A stretch of 64,000 nt of DNA from Anas platyrhynchos (GCF_047663525.1 NC_092611.1:5617001-5681000); one strand, 5' to 3'. Counted from the stretch's first letter, positions 11,301 to 26,300 are shown. Numbers and translations are program-made. The notes: generated by a model not told the origin, from the sequence alone.

Positions 11301-14300
11301 CATTACCGATGTTAAGACATTCTCTAGATGTTGTTTCGGCTGGTGAATTTATTTCCACATCTTTTTTTTTTCCACATCCACGTGGATTTGAGTTGTACTT
11401 TAAACAGGGATGCATCTGCAGTGAGGGAGCAGCAGCCTTGCACGTGGTGGGCAAAGATGCATTCCTGCGCTGTGAGGCGGTACGGGAGCAAACACCAGCG
11501 ACAGCTTCATGGTGGGTGGGAGTCTTCAGACCCCTCTTTAACAGACCGTGCATTCAGCTCCAGAATTCCTGGTTGAGTCCCTCGTCTGCTGGCTGAAACA
11601 GGTGGCTCGCACATGCCTGCGAGGGTCTTTATTGGGGATGGTCTTCGAGGTCAGCTGCATCCAGCCCGCATTCCAGCTGGGTCCCTGCACCTCAGCTTCT
11701 GGCCCGGCTGGCTCCGGGCCACCCAGCCCAGAGGATGCTAACCACGGCACGCACGCTGCTTGTCGAAAGCAAACCACTTGAAAGCAGCACGTCTGTGGTC
11801 CTGGCTTGTGCCTGCCTGCTGCATTTTCCTCCAAGGAAATAAGGAAAAGTGGTTGGGGCAGAATGTGTCAAAAGCTTAACACCACCTCCGGGGCACACGG
11901 ACAGCCTGCTGGAGTGGCCGCTGCTCATCCCACATCCGAGCCAGGGGATACCAGCGTGAGGCCAGCGAGCAGCAGGAGATGCTGCTCCCCAGGTAGCACC
12001 TACCACAGGCTCTGCTGGTAGCACTGCAGGTGAAGTTTGTGAGCTGCTGGGCACGCAACGCCTGGGAACATAGGTAAAATTGAGTTAATTGAGGCACGTC
12101 TTGGCAGGGGTTTGGCACAGTTTGTAAGAATGATCCAGAGGGGACAAGCACTGAGACCACATCCAGGTGCTGCCACTGAGGGCCTCCAGAGGTGCCCTAA
12201 CTACCCTAGCTAGAGCCATGCTCTTTCTAAGCACCTAATCCTGTCTCCTCTATTGCATTAAGCAGAGACGTCCACTCCCAACACTGTGTGCTCTGCCTGG
12301 TGGCAAGTCTTCTACAGAGCGGGATACAAACCTTCCCACAGCGAGTCCCTGATCTGCACACCAAACTGAGCCTCTGCTTCGTCAGGGGAGCTGCAGCATA
12401 GCTGAGCAGTGCTGAATTTTCTGCCCTAGAGCTCTTGCGTCACAGCCCAAAGTGTGAACAGAGGCCGCAGCCTCCCTCCCAAATCAGCCCCCAGTGCCTC
12501 TGCACCTCGGCGTTACTCAGCACTTTTTCACTGACAGGGAATTAAGTAGGATTTCTAGGTCATTGTGGGCCTGTCAGGAGGAATCGTCTCCTTTAGACCT
12601 CATTAGCAAGGCTTTCTGCAACACCAGGCTTCAGAACAATTGCAGCCTGGTTCCCTAAACACTGCCTAATGAGACAGAGCTGTTAGCAGCAGTTTGCTAA
12701 ATAAAGACTGTTTCTGCCTGAGACAGAATAAAGCCAGACTGGATTTTCTTAGCTGTCTCTCACACAGAAGGTATTTCAAAAGACCCTTATTATAATAATG
12801 AGCTAGATGTTGCTGTTGGGGAGGCTGCACAGGGCCAGGGCTTGATGCTGGTGCCAGGTGCTTCCCCAAAGGTGCCTTCAAGTAATCCGTGCTCAAGTGA
12901 CCTAAAAGCCTCTCCAGCTCCTTTAATGCTGTTGCCCCTTTGGGTTCAAGGCATCTTGAGCATTTACCTGAGCTCCTCTGACTTCGTCCCACTCGGTGAC
13001 TTGCTGCCTCGTGGTGGGCAAGCTGCTCTTGGTGACTTCAGTTTCCCTGGGTAGCACAGGATCTTTGATCTTTGGTTTGTGGCAAAGTTTGCCCAGGATT
13101 CATGCAAACAGCTTTGGGGAGGTGAGGGGTCTGTGGAGCCAGGCTGCAGGGCCCTCCAGAACGTGTCTGATGTGCTGCAGACCTCAGGCCTGCCTGGCCC
13201 TTAAAACTGCTGCGGAGCTGCCTGCTCGGGATGATGAGCAGCCCTCACGTTGCCATTCCCCTTTCAAGCAGAGAACTGCGTCTGAAACAATTGATGGCAG
13301 CACAGCCACTGCCTTGCCCTTTAGTGGATTTTTGCAGCGCAGCACTCTGTCTCATCCAATTTCAGGCGAATGCAGCGTGCTGGCAAGCTGCAGGCCACGT
13401 GCTGCACAGCAGTGGGAGAGACCCTGCACATCACTGCCTGCTCCAGCCCCAGCAAAGGTTTGCAAAGAAAATTGCTTTCCTTTACTTGGTTGCTTTTCAA
13501 AGGGTGTTTGCAGATTGCTGATAGGAGGCAGGTGAGATTTCTGCTTGTACCTGGGTGCTGAGCAGAAAGCAGGTGGGTCCTCCTTGAGCAGCGTGAGGCC
13601 AGGTGACTGCTGATGATGGTCCTGTAATGAGATTTTTCATCCTCTCTCTCTTCCTGTTCTCAGAAGAGCTCAGATTAAAGGTGAACTCTGAAGCACGATG
13701 GGACGGATCTGCCTGCCTCTGGCTGGAGCAGACACAGGAGAGCTGGGGATTATTACTTGGCCAGTGTGTAGGTTTGTTTGAAGTGGTGCTTTGATGTGGC
13801 AATGGGAGTTGATGGAAGGTAAATGGTGTCTAGACAGGTTTTTCCTCGCTCTGTTGTTGTTTCTGAAGCAGCAGAAGCAGTGCCAAACAGGCTGAACAGC
13901 TCCGGGATGCAAGAAGCAGAGCTATTTCTAGAAAGGCAGAACAATGGCTCTTTAGGAAGATCCAAACCAGTTCTCATGGAGCCCCTGTCAAACCCACTGC
14001 TCCTCCGTGCCCGGCACACCGCCTGGGTCAGTTAATTACAGCAAGATGCTGGTGGGAGCGAGCGAGGGGAAGCCCAAGAGGTAGCCAGCACGTCTCCAGG
14101 TGAGTTGGCATGGCAGAGAGGTACAGGAGAGGTCGATTAACCAGTGCCCTGGCCAGCAAGGTTGGGAACTCAGAGGTGAGCTGGTTTTGGCAGCATTTGG
14201 AGGGGGACCAAGCTGACCGTAGTAGCAGTGTGCTAGGGCTCCCTCGGTGTGCTTGGTGGGATGCTGCCAGGATTTAGTGCCCAGCAGAGCTGGCCTGGCT

Positions 14301-17300
14301 GCCCAGAAACAACTGCAGCCAGTGGTTCAGCTACACTGGGAGGGGAAGAAGAGGCAGGCCATGATCTAGAGAGACTTGTCGCTGGCTGGCAGGCTGTGCT
14401 TTCAGTGCTGTCTTGGCTCCAGTGTGCCATCTCCCCCAGGCTGTTAGGGAGGGGAAGTGGAGACTGCATTCAAATGCCTATTGTCTGTCCTTCAGCTGGG
14501 AGCAGAGCCAGAAGAGAGAGAGGCTCTGGCAGCATCTGATACAGGGGGCAGATGTTAGGGGAAACATACTCATCCATAAAACGCTGGCGCTGGGATTTTC
14601 AAGGGAGCCACAAAGGTTAAGTGCCCGTGTTTTGGAACGTGTACATGAAGGTCGCAGAGAAATCCTGGGCTCCTGGGATCCTTGCTAGGCTCGGAGAAGC
14701 TTTTTGAAGGGTTTTTTTTGAAGGGATGAGCCCTCACGCAGCATCTGTGGGCTGTCCCAGGTGAATGCTATTCTCGGACCCATTTGTTTAAGCATAGCCA
14801 GGGAGAAGGGCAAAGGTGCAGAGAGCCAGATTTAATCTCCTGTGGGGGCCTTCAGCGGTGTGTAGCTCTTTGAGTTCGGCCTGGCTTCCTTTTCTTGTAG
14901 CCAGCTGCCAACTTCTGCAAGCACGAGCTGGAAGTAGAGTATTTCCTGACCCTGCCTGTCCTCTCGCTTCACCCCTGCCAAAGCAGGGCTCGGCCACAGG
15001 TTTCAAGCAGAGCTGGAAACTTGGCGCTGAGGCGAGGAGCAGAAAAGAGCCCAGCTTGCTCTCCTCTGCCTGGGTTGGCTTCTGTACTGCTGTGGGGAGT
15101 ACAAATATGTTCCCAATCTGTTCGCTTCACTGACATGACTCCAAGACACACAGGCAACAGATACACTGACCAAGAAGGGGCCATTGTTAGAGGGACCTCC
15201 TTGACTGTGGCTCTGCTGTAAGCAGCTGACCGCTGCAGCTCTGCAGCACTGGGACGCAGCCGCCCCGTGTCTCACCCACACCACTGAGAGCATTCAGGCC
15301 CCCAGGGACCCCTGCACATTAGCAGGGATTCGGTCCTGCTTTACTCGATTTGCCCACCTACGTGCCCCAATCTCTGAGTGAAATGCCTGCCTCTGGCAGG
15401 CTGGTATTAAATCGAGCCCCAGATGAAAGAAGTTGCAGTTATTGCTTCCCTGTGAACCGTCCCTTTGTGTTAACTGATGCTTTGCTAATTGCACACAGGC
15501 AGACATCCAGAGCAGGCAGAGAGCTTGCTCTGCGCTGGAAGCTGGGGAGCCAAGGAGCTGATGGACAGGTTAGCATTTTGGCTGAGGAGGAATAAGGGCC
15601 CCAAGAGAACCAGAGAAGAGGAAGGGAGTTACCTCATCGGCTTCCAGCAGCCAAGGCAGGGTTGTCCTCCAAGAGGTATTTCCTTAAGCTTCATCCAGTC
15701 CGAATTTAGTTGCAACTTTTATGAACAATAAAGGCTTCCACTGTTTCCCTTGGAGGACCTGGAAGGAATCCAGATAGATTTTGGTGCTGAGAAGCAGATC
15801 CTGTTATTAATGTCAGCCTAATAATTTCTTCCCATCTCCTTCCCACCTTTCTTGCCATTCATACTCATAAAAAGCCTACAGACAGTTATCAAGTCCAGTC
15901 CACCCTCTACTTTAGCTCCATCTGAAATTACACACAGAATTGTAACCCCGCGTCTGGCTTTGGGGTCTGTGAGAGCATTTGGTGTGCCTGTACCAGCCTG
16001 GTGTGCCTCAGGGGAAGCCTGGCAGCTCTGCATGTAAACCCCAAAGTCAGCAGCACAGTGACACGGGGCTCAGCTGACCTGGGGAACAGCTCGTGGCCAG
16101 GAAGGCGCTTCCCTGCAGAGCAGCAACCCTTCCGCTGCTGGGCCCGTGGCGCTGGGAAAAGGGCTGTGACCAGGGCCCAACTGGGAGCGGGCGGCTGAGA
16201 AAATTCTCTGCTAAAAATAGCTGCGAGAGATGTTTAAGGAGAAAAACAAGCTAGGGTCTGGGAGAAGTTCTCAGATATGTGGCTCGCTCAACTCCCCCAG
16301 GACAAGGAAACTTTGAACCTCACTGGCCGAGGCTCGTTTCTGCTCTGCTAACCAAGCTTGCTGTGGTCAGGAATCCAGGTTGGGACAGGGCAGAGGGGCT
16401 TTCCTCCTCCCCCTTTGCTCTGACGTTGCCTTATTTCCCCCTGCTTCTCCTGCTAATTTATGCCAGCGTCTTCCTAGCAGTGCTCCCTCTGCATCCAGTG
16501 TCTCATCTGTGTCTGTCAGTGACTTCATTTGGGCTACCTTTAATTCCCGATGTGCTTCCTAAAGAAATCTGTTGAACCCTGCAGCACAACTCCCTCTGCA
16601 GGTCTGAAGCCTGTGCTCGGGCTGATGGTAATGAGGTAAGTCCTTTCGGATCTGTTACCGTGATTCAGGGCAGCCCCTGGAAGGATATTCCCCCAGCTCA
16701 CGTCTTCAGGCCTGCGCGTGGCCTGCTGAAAGCGGTTTTCCCCTGCAAATCTGCATCCTTTGTTCTGACAGATTTGTTACAAAGCTTCGAAGCGGCCGTC
16801 TCCTGCGTGGAATGACAGCAGTGGTTTCACAGGCTCAGGGTATCGAGCTCCTAGGCAGCTGTGAGCGCTCCCTCGGTGCCCACAGTCACTTGCTGGCAGC
16901 ATCCATTTGTACATGTTCTGTGCAACACGTTAGCTACACAATTGTTTTATACCCCGGGCTAGAATTATACACATGAAAAAGAGAGGCAAAATGATACTGT
17001 AAAATCTGAAAGAAAAAAAAATGCTCTTAAAAGGAGAGCTGTTTTCAGCCTTGTCATAAATGCTTTCTGTGTGTGCTTGCTCACGCCCTCTCCCGTTCCC
17101 TTCCCTAGACTGCTATCAGCTCCTGGCTCTGGCGACTGCTACTTCTCCCCAACTCCCATTTTCCACAGGAAGATGACATGGTTGGTCTCTGATAAGCAGA
17201 ACTTCAAATTTGTGCTTTGTTGGTCAAGCTATAGGCTGGAGGAGACCTAGGGATCAAGAGATTAGAGTCACAGACAGAGGAATAGAGGATTATAGGCTAA

Positions 17301-20300
17301 AACCCTGTGAGTCTCTGTATTGATGGTTGGGACACAGCCAGACACTAAAGAGCATTGCAAAGCCTGGTGCTGATAGCATATCCGCTTATTTCCTGTCTTT
17401 GCATTTCAGGCAGCTTTTGATACGTGTGTCCTCATCAAAAGGCAGGGTCAGGCAGGTATCGAGCACCCCAGCTCCCGTGGAAGTCAAATACCTGCTGAGA
17501 CCAAGTCTGTGCATCGGCTGGCACTCAGCCTGGAAAACGTCACTTTGGCTTATGAGATTCTCAGCAATCCTTGAGTCAAATTCCCACACAAGGGGAAAAA
17601 AAAACCAAACTTGTCCCACTTGCCCCTTTCCTGTTAGAGATCATTCTTTCTCCCTGAGCCTGTCCACAGGTCCCTGCCATGCATCACTGGCCTGACTGTA
17701 CCCTGGAGACTTCCTTTAACATCTGTCTGCTGCCACGAGAGCCTGTCGGGAGGAAGGGAGAGGACAGGAGGAAGACCATTGCCTCTGGCTCTTATCACAG
17801 TTATCAGCTGGTTCCCTCCCACTTGGCACTAATTTGGTATCAGCATCTGCCACTTTGAGGAGGAAAGGGACTTGCTGAAGTGAAAAATAATGTAGGATGT
17901 GCCAATATGGCAATTCTTGGGGCTGGCTTGGAAAAGAATGGAAGGCAAGTGGGAATAGGCAGGAAGGGCTGGTTTCAGATTTGCCCTGTGCAAATAGTCC
18001 CACTTGTCTTTAGTGCTCACCGCTTTTGTCCTCTACTTTTGCTGTTGTAAGGTCACAGAATTGACCATCCACTGCATGCTGATGTGGTGCATTCCTTACT
18101 CTTCTGTAACTTCCCAATCCTCAGTTTCAGGAGCTGTATGTCCTTACAGAATTGGAGGGGACACTGAATTTGAGGAGACCAAAGCTTAACTGATGAACGT
18201 AAAGCCCTGTAAGAGATGAAAGTGATCACGGGGAAACACTGCACAAGAGTCTCCACACACATCCAGGGGCCCAGCCAGTTGTATTCCTTGGGTTTTCATG
18301 TCCTAAAGCAAGGTGGGGATGAGCTGACTTTTTGAGGTCTGCTCCTGTCCTGTTTTCAGTGAATGCACTAATTTTCATGGTCAAGTATTGGCTGTGAGCC
18401 TGCCCAGCGTGAAAATGTAATTAAGCTGTTCATTTGTTAATGAAAATGGCACAAACAATGCTCAGTACAATGTGACCGTTTTAATACATTCCTAGCCAAG
18501 TCATCTGTAATTATTTCCTTGTTGCCTTATTTCTCTTCTGGCTTTTGCCAAAAACTTGGTGCCTACATAATTAGCAGCTCCTCTGCCTAATGGCCTTCCC
18601 TCAGAGCCACACGGCAAGGCCACCTGCCCCTGTTTTTTCCTTCTGGAGGCAGTGTAACATTGCAAGCCCAAAGCATCTGTGCAAGGGGCTTGACCTCAGA
18701 GGTCTGTAGCAAGGCAAAATAAATGATCTGGGCAAGACTTAATCCCTTGGTTAGTGGTATCTGATGCAGGAGCTGTGTGCCGTGCTCCCTGATGCTTACC
18801 CAAGGAAAATGAGACTTTCAGTTCAGCCTCACATTTCTTTCCTGGGAAGGGAGAAACAACTCAGGGCTGCAAGGGCGAGTAATGACAGCGTCTTCTCTGC
18901 ACAGCTTTCCTTTACGTTTCCTTCCTGTTCTCTCTTGATTACTCCTTGTTCCAGATTTTGAGAGGCAAAGTCAGACTTCTTCCATCTTTTCTTTGGGTTG
19001 GACTCTATGATCTGAGTAAGTCCCTTCCAGTTCAGGATATTCTATGATTCTATTGAACTCTCTAACCCTTTCTACTTCTGTCTCTATGGTAGTAGATTTT
19101 AGGTATCCAACCACATATTGCTTCATTCCTATCTTGCACATATGCACTGTCCTCTCCCAGAAAGTCCTTTCCCAGAAACTGGGGTATGAGTTGGGGAAAA
19201 CAGGAGAGCTAGGACTAGATTAAGGTGTTGGGCAAGGCACGTCCAGTCACATCTATGAAGTATTAAATGCCTATCTTCCTCATGATGTCAACAGCATTTA
19301 AATACCTTTGCAAATCTGGCTCTTGGTCTCTTGAATGATGTCTGTCCTGATGGGTAAAGAGCTATTTCATCAAGATGGGGTAAGTAGGTTAGGCCCAGCG
19401 GCCTAGGAGCTTCCTCACTGGGTCGCCAGCTGCTGGTTCAGCCGTGCCTCTCTCCTAAAGCATCCCTCTGCCCTTAGGAAGAACAGGGCACAACAACCTG
19501 CCAGAGGACCCGGTCCGAGCTCAACATGTCCAGTAAGAGCTCAGGCTTGTGCTAAGACATTGAGTAAGCACGAGCTCTCCCTGTTCAGACAGCTCTGGAG
19601 CATGGCTCGTGATGCCTCCTGATAGCACAGGCCTCAGGATTTGCAAAGCAGGTGGTGTGCAGATCTCATCACGAGAACAGGCTCGTGTTTGCGAGAGCGC
19701 AGATATGCTGGGCCTTAATACCCCTAAACATGCCGTGATGCCATGAGCAAAACCACAACCAAAGATTGTGAAATTCCTACCTCCAGAAGGCCTTGTCAGA
19801 TGGATACGTGAAGCAATGTGTCTGCAGCTGCAACCCGACACAACAAAACCAGATCTTGGGAAAGCATCAGAAAGCACCGTGCAGTCTTCGCCAGGCAACA
19901 CCTATGTTTCCTTCCCTGCGTGGAAGAGAGGAGGAATGTTTGTCTGCTGAAAGAAGCTGCTTTGCAGAGAGGCTTTTGTCTTAACAGGGCTCTGTATCTG
20001 CTTGCTAGCAACTTGTTTCACGACTAAGTGGGGGTGTGTAGGCTGTATGTATACCAATGGCTTTGCTGTCTGATTAGGAGGTAGAGCAGCAAATCCTCCT
20101 GTCCAAGAGGGAGAAGAAAAAGAAAGAAAAGAAGAAGAAGGAAAAAAAGGACTGTGTGCATGGTTTGGATGCTAATGGACCTTGTCTGCAGCAAATACAG
20201 TCAGGTCTTTAAGGTGCTGGTTTAAATTAAGAGCTTTAAACAGGTTAAGATTTTATTCCACGACTCCATTTACAGACAGACATTCCCTTGCCTTCTTCTA

Positions 20301-23300
20301 GTGGTGAGCAGAAAGAGCGAATTATGAGCAAATCCTGAAATGCTCACATCTTCAGATGAATGCAAATATTCAATCATCTTCCACGCAGCTTTGTACTGCG
20401 GGGTCCTGGTCCTGCTGAGACTGCCAGAGACTCCCTTATTACAGGCATTTAAGAAGAAACGAGTGCCATCACCTACCTACGTAGGAGAGGAGGAAAGCAC
20501 AAGGCAGTACCACGCGGAGCACCAAACACCGCTCTGTACCACTGCATTTGCCTTCCGTAGGTTAATCATGCTCCCCGTTCCCTGCCCAGGCAGGCACATC
20601 TCCTCTGTTTGTAGGTGTCTATCAGAGATTTGGCAACCCTTTAAGTGAGCACTACAAGCCATGCATCTAAAATAAGCCATGCTGTTTTATGATAGCTGGT
20701 AAAAATAAAGCCTTACTAGCGCAGGCAGTTATAACAGCGCACAGGATTTACAACCGAGTGGGTTTTTTCCAGGGTGGGCTGGCCGCAGTCTGGTGATGGC
20801 CTTTTTATAACCGTTATCAGCCCCCACACAGCCCAGGTCCATCTGTTACTTAATTTGGACGGAGACACTCCTAGGCTTTTGTTTGCTAATCTCTCGCTGC
20901 ACATCTACATTGTTCGCTCGCGGGGCAGCCCACCCGTGAGTCAGGCTTGGCTTGCTGGTCTCAGGCTTGGCGCCACGGAAAACTGGGATAAAAGAAAGGC
21001 ATGCAGCTCCGTCTGGTCACTGAGCAGTACAGTCCACTGGCCTTGTTTGTGTCAGCTTGGTGGGGCTTTTAACGGGGGTCTTGGATGCGAGAGCAAGCGT
21101 ACTAACAGCTCCTTCCTGCTGGACTGGAGGCACGGTGGGAAGTTAAGGCTGAGTGCTATAAAACAAAAGCCTCTGACTGCATTTGTAGGTGTAGGCTGGG
21201 TTTTTAAACAGACCTAAATGAGCTGTCATGTAGAAAGTTATGGCGAAATAACTAAAAGTGTATATGAGGATCAATAGCCAGCCTAATCTGCACTGGAACT
21301 CAGGGAGAACGAGGTATGCCATTCATTCCCTGACTGCACGCTCATGTGCCCACTATAAATCCAGTCTTTATATATATCTCAAGTACATTTAAGTCCCTTA
21401 AGCTATTACAAAACCCCAGCCAAGGGACAGTCAGACCAAAAAATAAATAAATACAAAAATAACAAAACAACTCAAAACTTAGCAGGGCCAGAGCACAGTA
21501 GGCATTTTTTTGGTATCTTATTCCCACACCAGACCGTAGTGCCTATCCTGTGCCACCTTGTCTACGCTGGCACAAGTTGCATTGCGGAGTAGGAGTGGGG
21601 TATGCTGGTGACAGAGAGGAGGAAAAAGAGCCTGAGAGAAAAAGGATGGATATTTCACAGTGCAGAAGGCAAGATGTTTCTGCACTGCAGGGTTTATGGT
21701 GATTTTCTGAGAACAAGCTGCATGCAGAAAGCTGGCCTCCCTCTTCCTTGTCTTATCCAGTCCGGCAGACAGTACCGTGCAGCTTCCTTTGCTGTCCCTC
21801 CGGAGGTTTCTCACAAGTTTAACAGTTACCTTCCTTCCTCCTGCACGCCCACCACGCTTGTAAAGCAGGGGCAGCGCCGGGGTCGGCTGGGCTGCCCCTA
21901 GCAGCGAGGCTCCTCTCATGCCTGCTGCTCACCTCACTTCTCTGCCAGCCCCGGCTGTTTCCTTCACGCCAGCTCCCGGTGCCGAGGATGGGTGCTGCCG
22001 GGGGCACCTCCAACCTGGCAGTCAGAAAAAGAAACGACACGCGGAGCACTTGGCTATCACACTCCCAACACCTCGCCGTGGATCGCGCTCCGCAGCGCTC
22101 CTACTGCACCAGGAACCACCCGGGAAGCGAAGGTGCCTGCCGAGGCGTGTGGTTTACAGCAGCTTTCCTGCGTGGCTTCGATGTGTTTCGAATTGCAAAT
22201 GGAGCGACAGCTTATTGATGACGGCCGCCCCAAGGAAGGCATATTTTTGTTCCTTTAGTGGGTAGGTGCTTAAATACAGCTGCGTGGTTTTGTACTGCTT
22301 GTGCCTGACAGTGCATTAACTAAAATTACCGTGTCAGATAACTGCAGGATTGGCAAGGAAGGGTTGGACTATGCTGCAGCACAGACTGATGGCAGCAACT
22401 TGCATCAATTTTGTCCTGGTCATCCTTTTTACGTTGCTTACAACACGTAAAAAAAAAAATAGTTTACCTCCTCTTCAAACTTCTGCCTAGAATTTTTAAA
22501 CAGATTTAAGAGATTTGGACGGAAGGAGACAAAAGGTCAGGCTGTGCATTCAACCCCGTACAGAGATAGGAGACTTAGCACAGTCTAGATGTCTATAAAG
22601 CTGCTAGTTTATTTCTTCTGTAGGTTCAGCGCAACATTTTAAAGTGATTCAGATACCATGAGTCACAGTAACAAGTATGGGCTGGATCTCTTCAGCTAAA
22701 AGAAGTGCCATAAGAATATGCTATAGACTTCAGTGCCGTGTCCTGGATTCTATTTCGGAGAACTGATGGCATTTGGGATTCAACCATATGTCTGGCTGAG
22801 CCTGTAGTACATACAGATCTGGTAGGTATTCAGAGATTTAGTACATACAGATCTGGTAGGTGCGTCTGTTGTGGCATGCATGCTGCTCTGGAAAGGAATG
22901 CGGGTCTGTGCGCAGCCCTTCCACACATCCTGGGTGCCGAGGCCTTTGAAGAGAAATTTAAATAACACAAAACCTTCGCCGATTATTTGCACTGGGCTGA
23001 AAAAGGCCTAAAGGAGAAGCTTTGGAAGAAACTTTCTGGAGGTGATGGTTGTCGCTAATAACGATGATTTGGCACGCAAAACCAAGCAATGCACAAGTGT
23101 GGTGACCAAAGGGAACACTTGCCAGCAGCAGGGCAGTGTGACATAGCACAGATGCCCACCCTGCGCCACCAGGGGAGTGCTAACAGCTGGGAAGCACCGG
23201 CCTTGTGCAGATTCCTCCAGCCCTGGAGAGACTTTGAAAGAGAGAGAGCATAAAGCAATGCTAAGAAGAGCTGCAAAGGTGCTCTGCAACTTCTTTACAA

Positions 23301-26300
23301 TCTATGTGGTCACTTGGGAGGTTTGGTTTGCTCCCTGCACAGTTGTAGCCTTGTCGTTATTCAGAGCATGCTACTTGCAGCCTTCTTGTGCCACACACAG
23401 AAGAATAAATCTGGCTTAGCAGTGATTTAAGCAGCCACATTGATCTCTGCCCACAGTCAATACTTGTAATAATGTGAGAACCTCTTGCACGGTCTCCAAG
23501 GACTCAGCTTCTGTCTAAAATTTGTTGTCATCCTGCTTTGTGCCTGAGGGATTGACCTAAATCTCTTGTGTTTAATGGGTGGGAAAGATCATGCTGTGAA
23601 TAATTTCTGAGAAATGCTATGGGGCCAGAGCAAGATGGAGCCCTACTGTCCTGGAACAAATACTTGTCGAGTCATAACTCCTTGAGGATAACACATCATC
23701 GTGGTAATGTGTCTCTACCTTCAACCTGTGCTGTAGCTGTAGGAGAACAGAACAGTTTGGTTGGAAGGGACCTTTAAAGATCAGTTCTTCAGTCAGACTG
23801 TTACCATGCTATCTACTTGATGGGACACTTCTTTTGGGAGGGGGGAAAAGGATCTCTTGTAAACGAGAACATACAACAGGAAAACAAATTGGAGTATCCA
23901 GTTGCCTTTAAGGAACAAGGAGCCTTTGCCAAGTCCCTCTCCCTCCCCATCCTTCCTTGCCAAAAGGAAGATTTCTAAGATAGTACAGACCAGATAGATG
24001 GCGTGCAAGCTGTCTTCTACAGGTCTTCAGGTGCATCACAGCTCTCCATAGCCACCTGCTACACCAGGTCCCAGGAGAAAGCTATCATTTGAAGAACTGC
24101 TCCTGATGAAGCAGGGTGTGGTCCCTGAAGCTGGCACCACCTACAGCTTGCCCCATTTTGAAAACCAGGGCCACCTGCCCCAAGCAGGCAGCAAAGCAGG
24201 AGCTCCACAATTAGGCTGAGTGATCAGGGCTGGGTCCTCAAGGTAAGACCTGTTGGTTCCCAAAGCAGAAATCTCACTGCAGAAGGAATCAAAAGACTTG
24301 TTTGTATGAAGGGCCCTACGGCCGAAAATGTGTCCAAAGATTTCAAAAGGGTCTTTCCAAGTCTGGAAGCAGAAGGCCTGATAGAAGTGGGCTCTGCTTC
24401 ACTTAGCAGACTTCAGGAAATTACTTGTGGTTGCTTAGACCACTTCTGATAGAAACGAACCCAAAGTGGAGCATCTGCTCCGAGCTGCGACGAGTCAGCT
24501 CTGAAAGTGGCGTTCTCCTGACTCACCTAAGTAAAGCAGCAGCAGACTGCAAGCAAAATGCTCACTGCACTGCCCTGTTACTCATTTCAGCTCTGATGCA
24601 TAAGACTTTTCCCAGGCAGGCACATTATAGTCATGAGCACTGTCATCTTGTTCGATGTTGGATTTCTCCCAAATGCGGCGTGAATGTCTCCAAATGCAGA
24701 AGGGGGAAGGGTGGAGAGGTCCTGCTAAGAGCAGTGCTGCTGGGCCAGCTATTACTTTGCATCACCCAGTGGTTTTTATATGAATAACCATTATTTTGGA
24801 CACAAAGGCAGCTTCTAAACCTTGCCAAACTCCAGCTCTCCCCAGTGGTATTTGGGGTATAAGAGCTGAGAACCAAGGCACTGAGAAAAGCGTCAGCAGC
24901 TAACAAGCAGTGGATGATAGGAATTGACAGGGAACATTTCAGAAATGCTGAAAGGATTTCAGGTGTTCAAGGCCCCGGAGCTTTCAGTCGGAGCAACTCT
25001 GCAGCTCTTGGGCATTTCTCGGAGTGCTGCCTTGCTCTGTTTTGTCTGATCCATTCCACCGGAGGAGTTTTGCCCCCACGTTGTCAGATATTCTCTTTGT
25101 CGAAAAGCTTTCCACCCTGGAGGCCAGCACGCAGGAATTCCAGCTGTCTGTCATGATGCTGAAGATCTTTTCTTTTCCTCTGCATCTTCTTTCAGCTGCC
25201 TTTTCTGCTTTCAATTCAGGTTTGTTATGACTTTTTTACTCTGAGAGACAGCCCTAACCTTTAGATACATCTGCTTTCATGTCATTGAGGCACTGGCTTC
25301 CGTCGTCTTTACTTTGCTGGTTGATCGAATGCCCAGTGAAGTCGGTGCGTATCCTATTCTAGATTTCAGCAATCTTCTGATTGGGTTTGTAATAGCAAAG
25401 CTGCATGTGGGGTCATGGCATACTGCTAGAGCTGATTATCCAGCCCTGATTATAGTGTGTATAACCGTCTGTAAGACAGGGCTTTGGAGCAGCCACTGTT
25501 TTGCAGAGTCTGAGAGGTGATGAGCTTTGCAAGAATCGGGACACCCAGTTCCAAAATACCCTCTGGGATGAAGGCATGGCTTGCCTCTGCTCTCTGGTTC
25601 GCTTTCTTCCTCCTGTGCCATGCCAGAGACTGCCTGCTTGTGTCCCTCTGCCTCAGGAGGTCTGTTGGTGAGTGTGGGTATCCCACAGGACAGGAACGTT
25701 GTTGGTACCTGGTGAAATGAACAGCAGAAGGGACACAAAAGGCAGATTTTTCAAAAGAAAATAATATGCAAAAGGGGGAAAATGACTGTATAGATTGGAA
25801 ACATGTTGGAGTTCAGAGCAAGGACAGTAAAGGGAAATAGCTTGTGGTATAAGGATGCAACGTTGCATGACTGAGCATTTTTTCCCAACGTGAGTCTGGC
25901 TGGGACTCTACCCAAAGCACCGAACTCCTCTGTTTTCTCCTGAATTGCTGTCCTTGCATGATTTACTACCTTGAATTTACATTACCACACTGAGTCTTAA
26001 AATACTTGAACATACAGTCAGCATGTGCTAGAGACCTGGCACATTTCATCTTCAAGGAACTGACCAAAACCCATTAAGACTGCCCTACTTCTGTCTCTTC
26101 CTCGTTATCAAATTAATTTGCAGAAGGACACGTTCACTCTTGCATTACCAGAATGAGAATAACTACCATCGAAATAAGCATAAGGCACGAAGAGATGTCT
26201 TATGCTGTAACATTGATTTTGTGCCATTTTGGTAATCTTCCCCTTTTAAGTGCTGCTTCTAACAATCATAATTTCCTATATTTACTCTAGGACTCCTAAA

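Noticed and set aside
20774..21217. 147-codon + strand frame
   Set aside because: No recognisable domain and no promoter or splice context; length is within chance for the region.
22346..22390. GGGTTGGACTATG resembling CR1
   Set aside because: Only about 13 bases fit the CR1 3' region, without the following TCCCTTCCA or terminal repeats.
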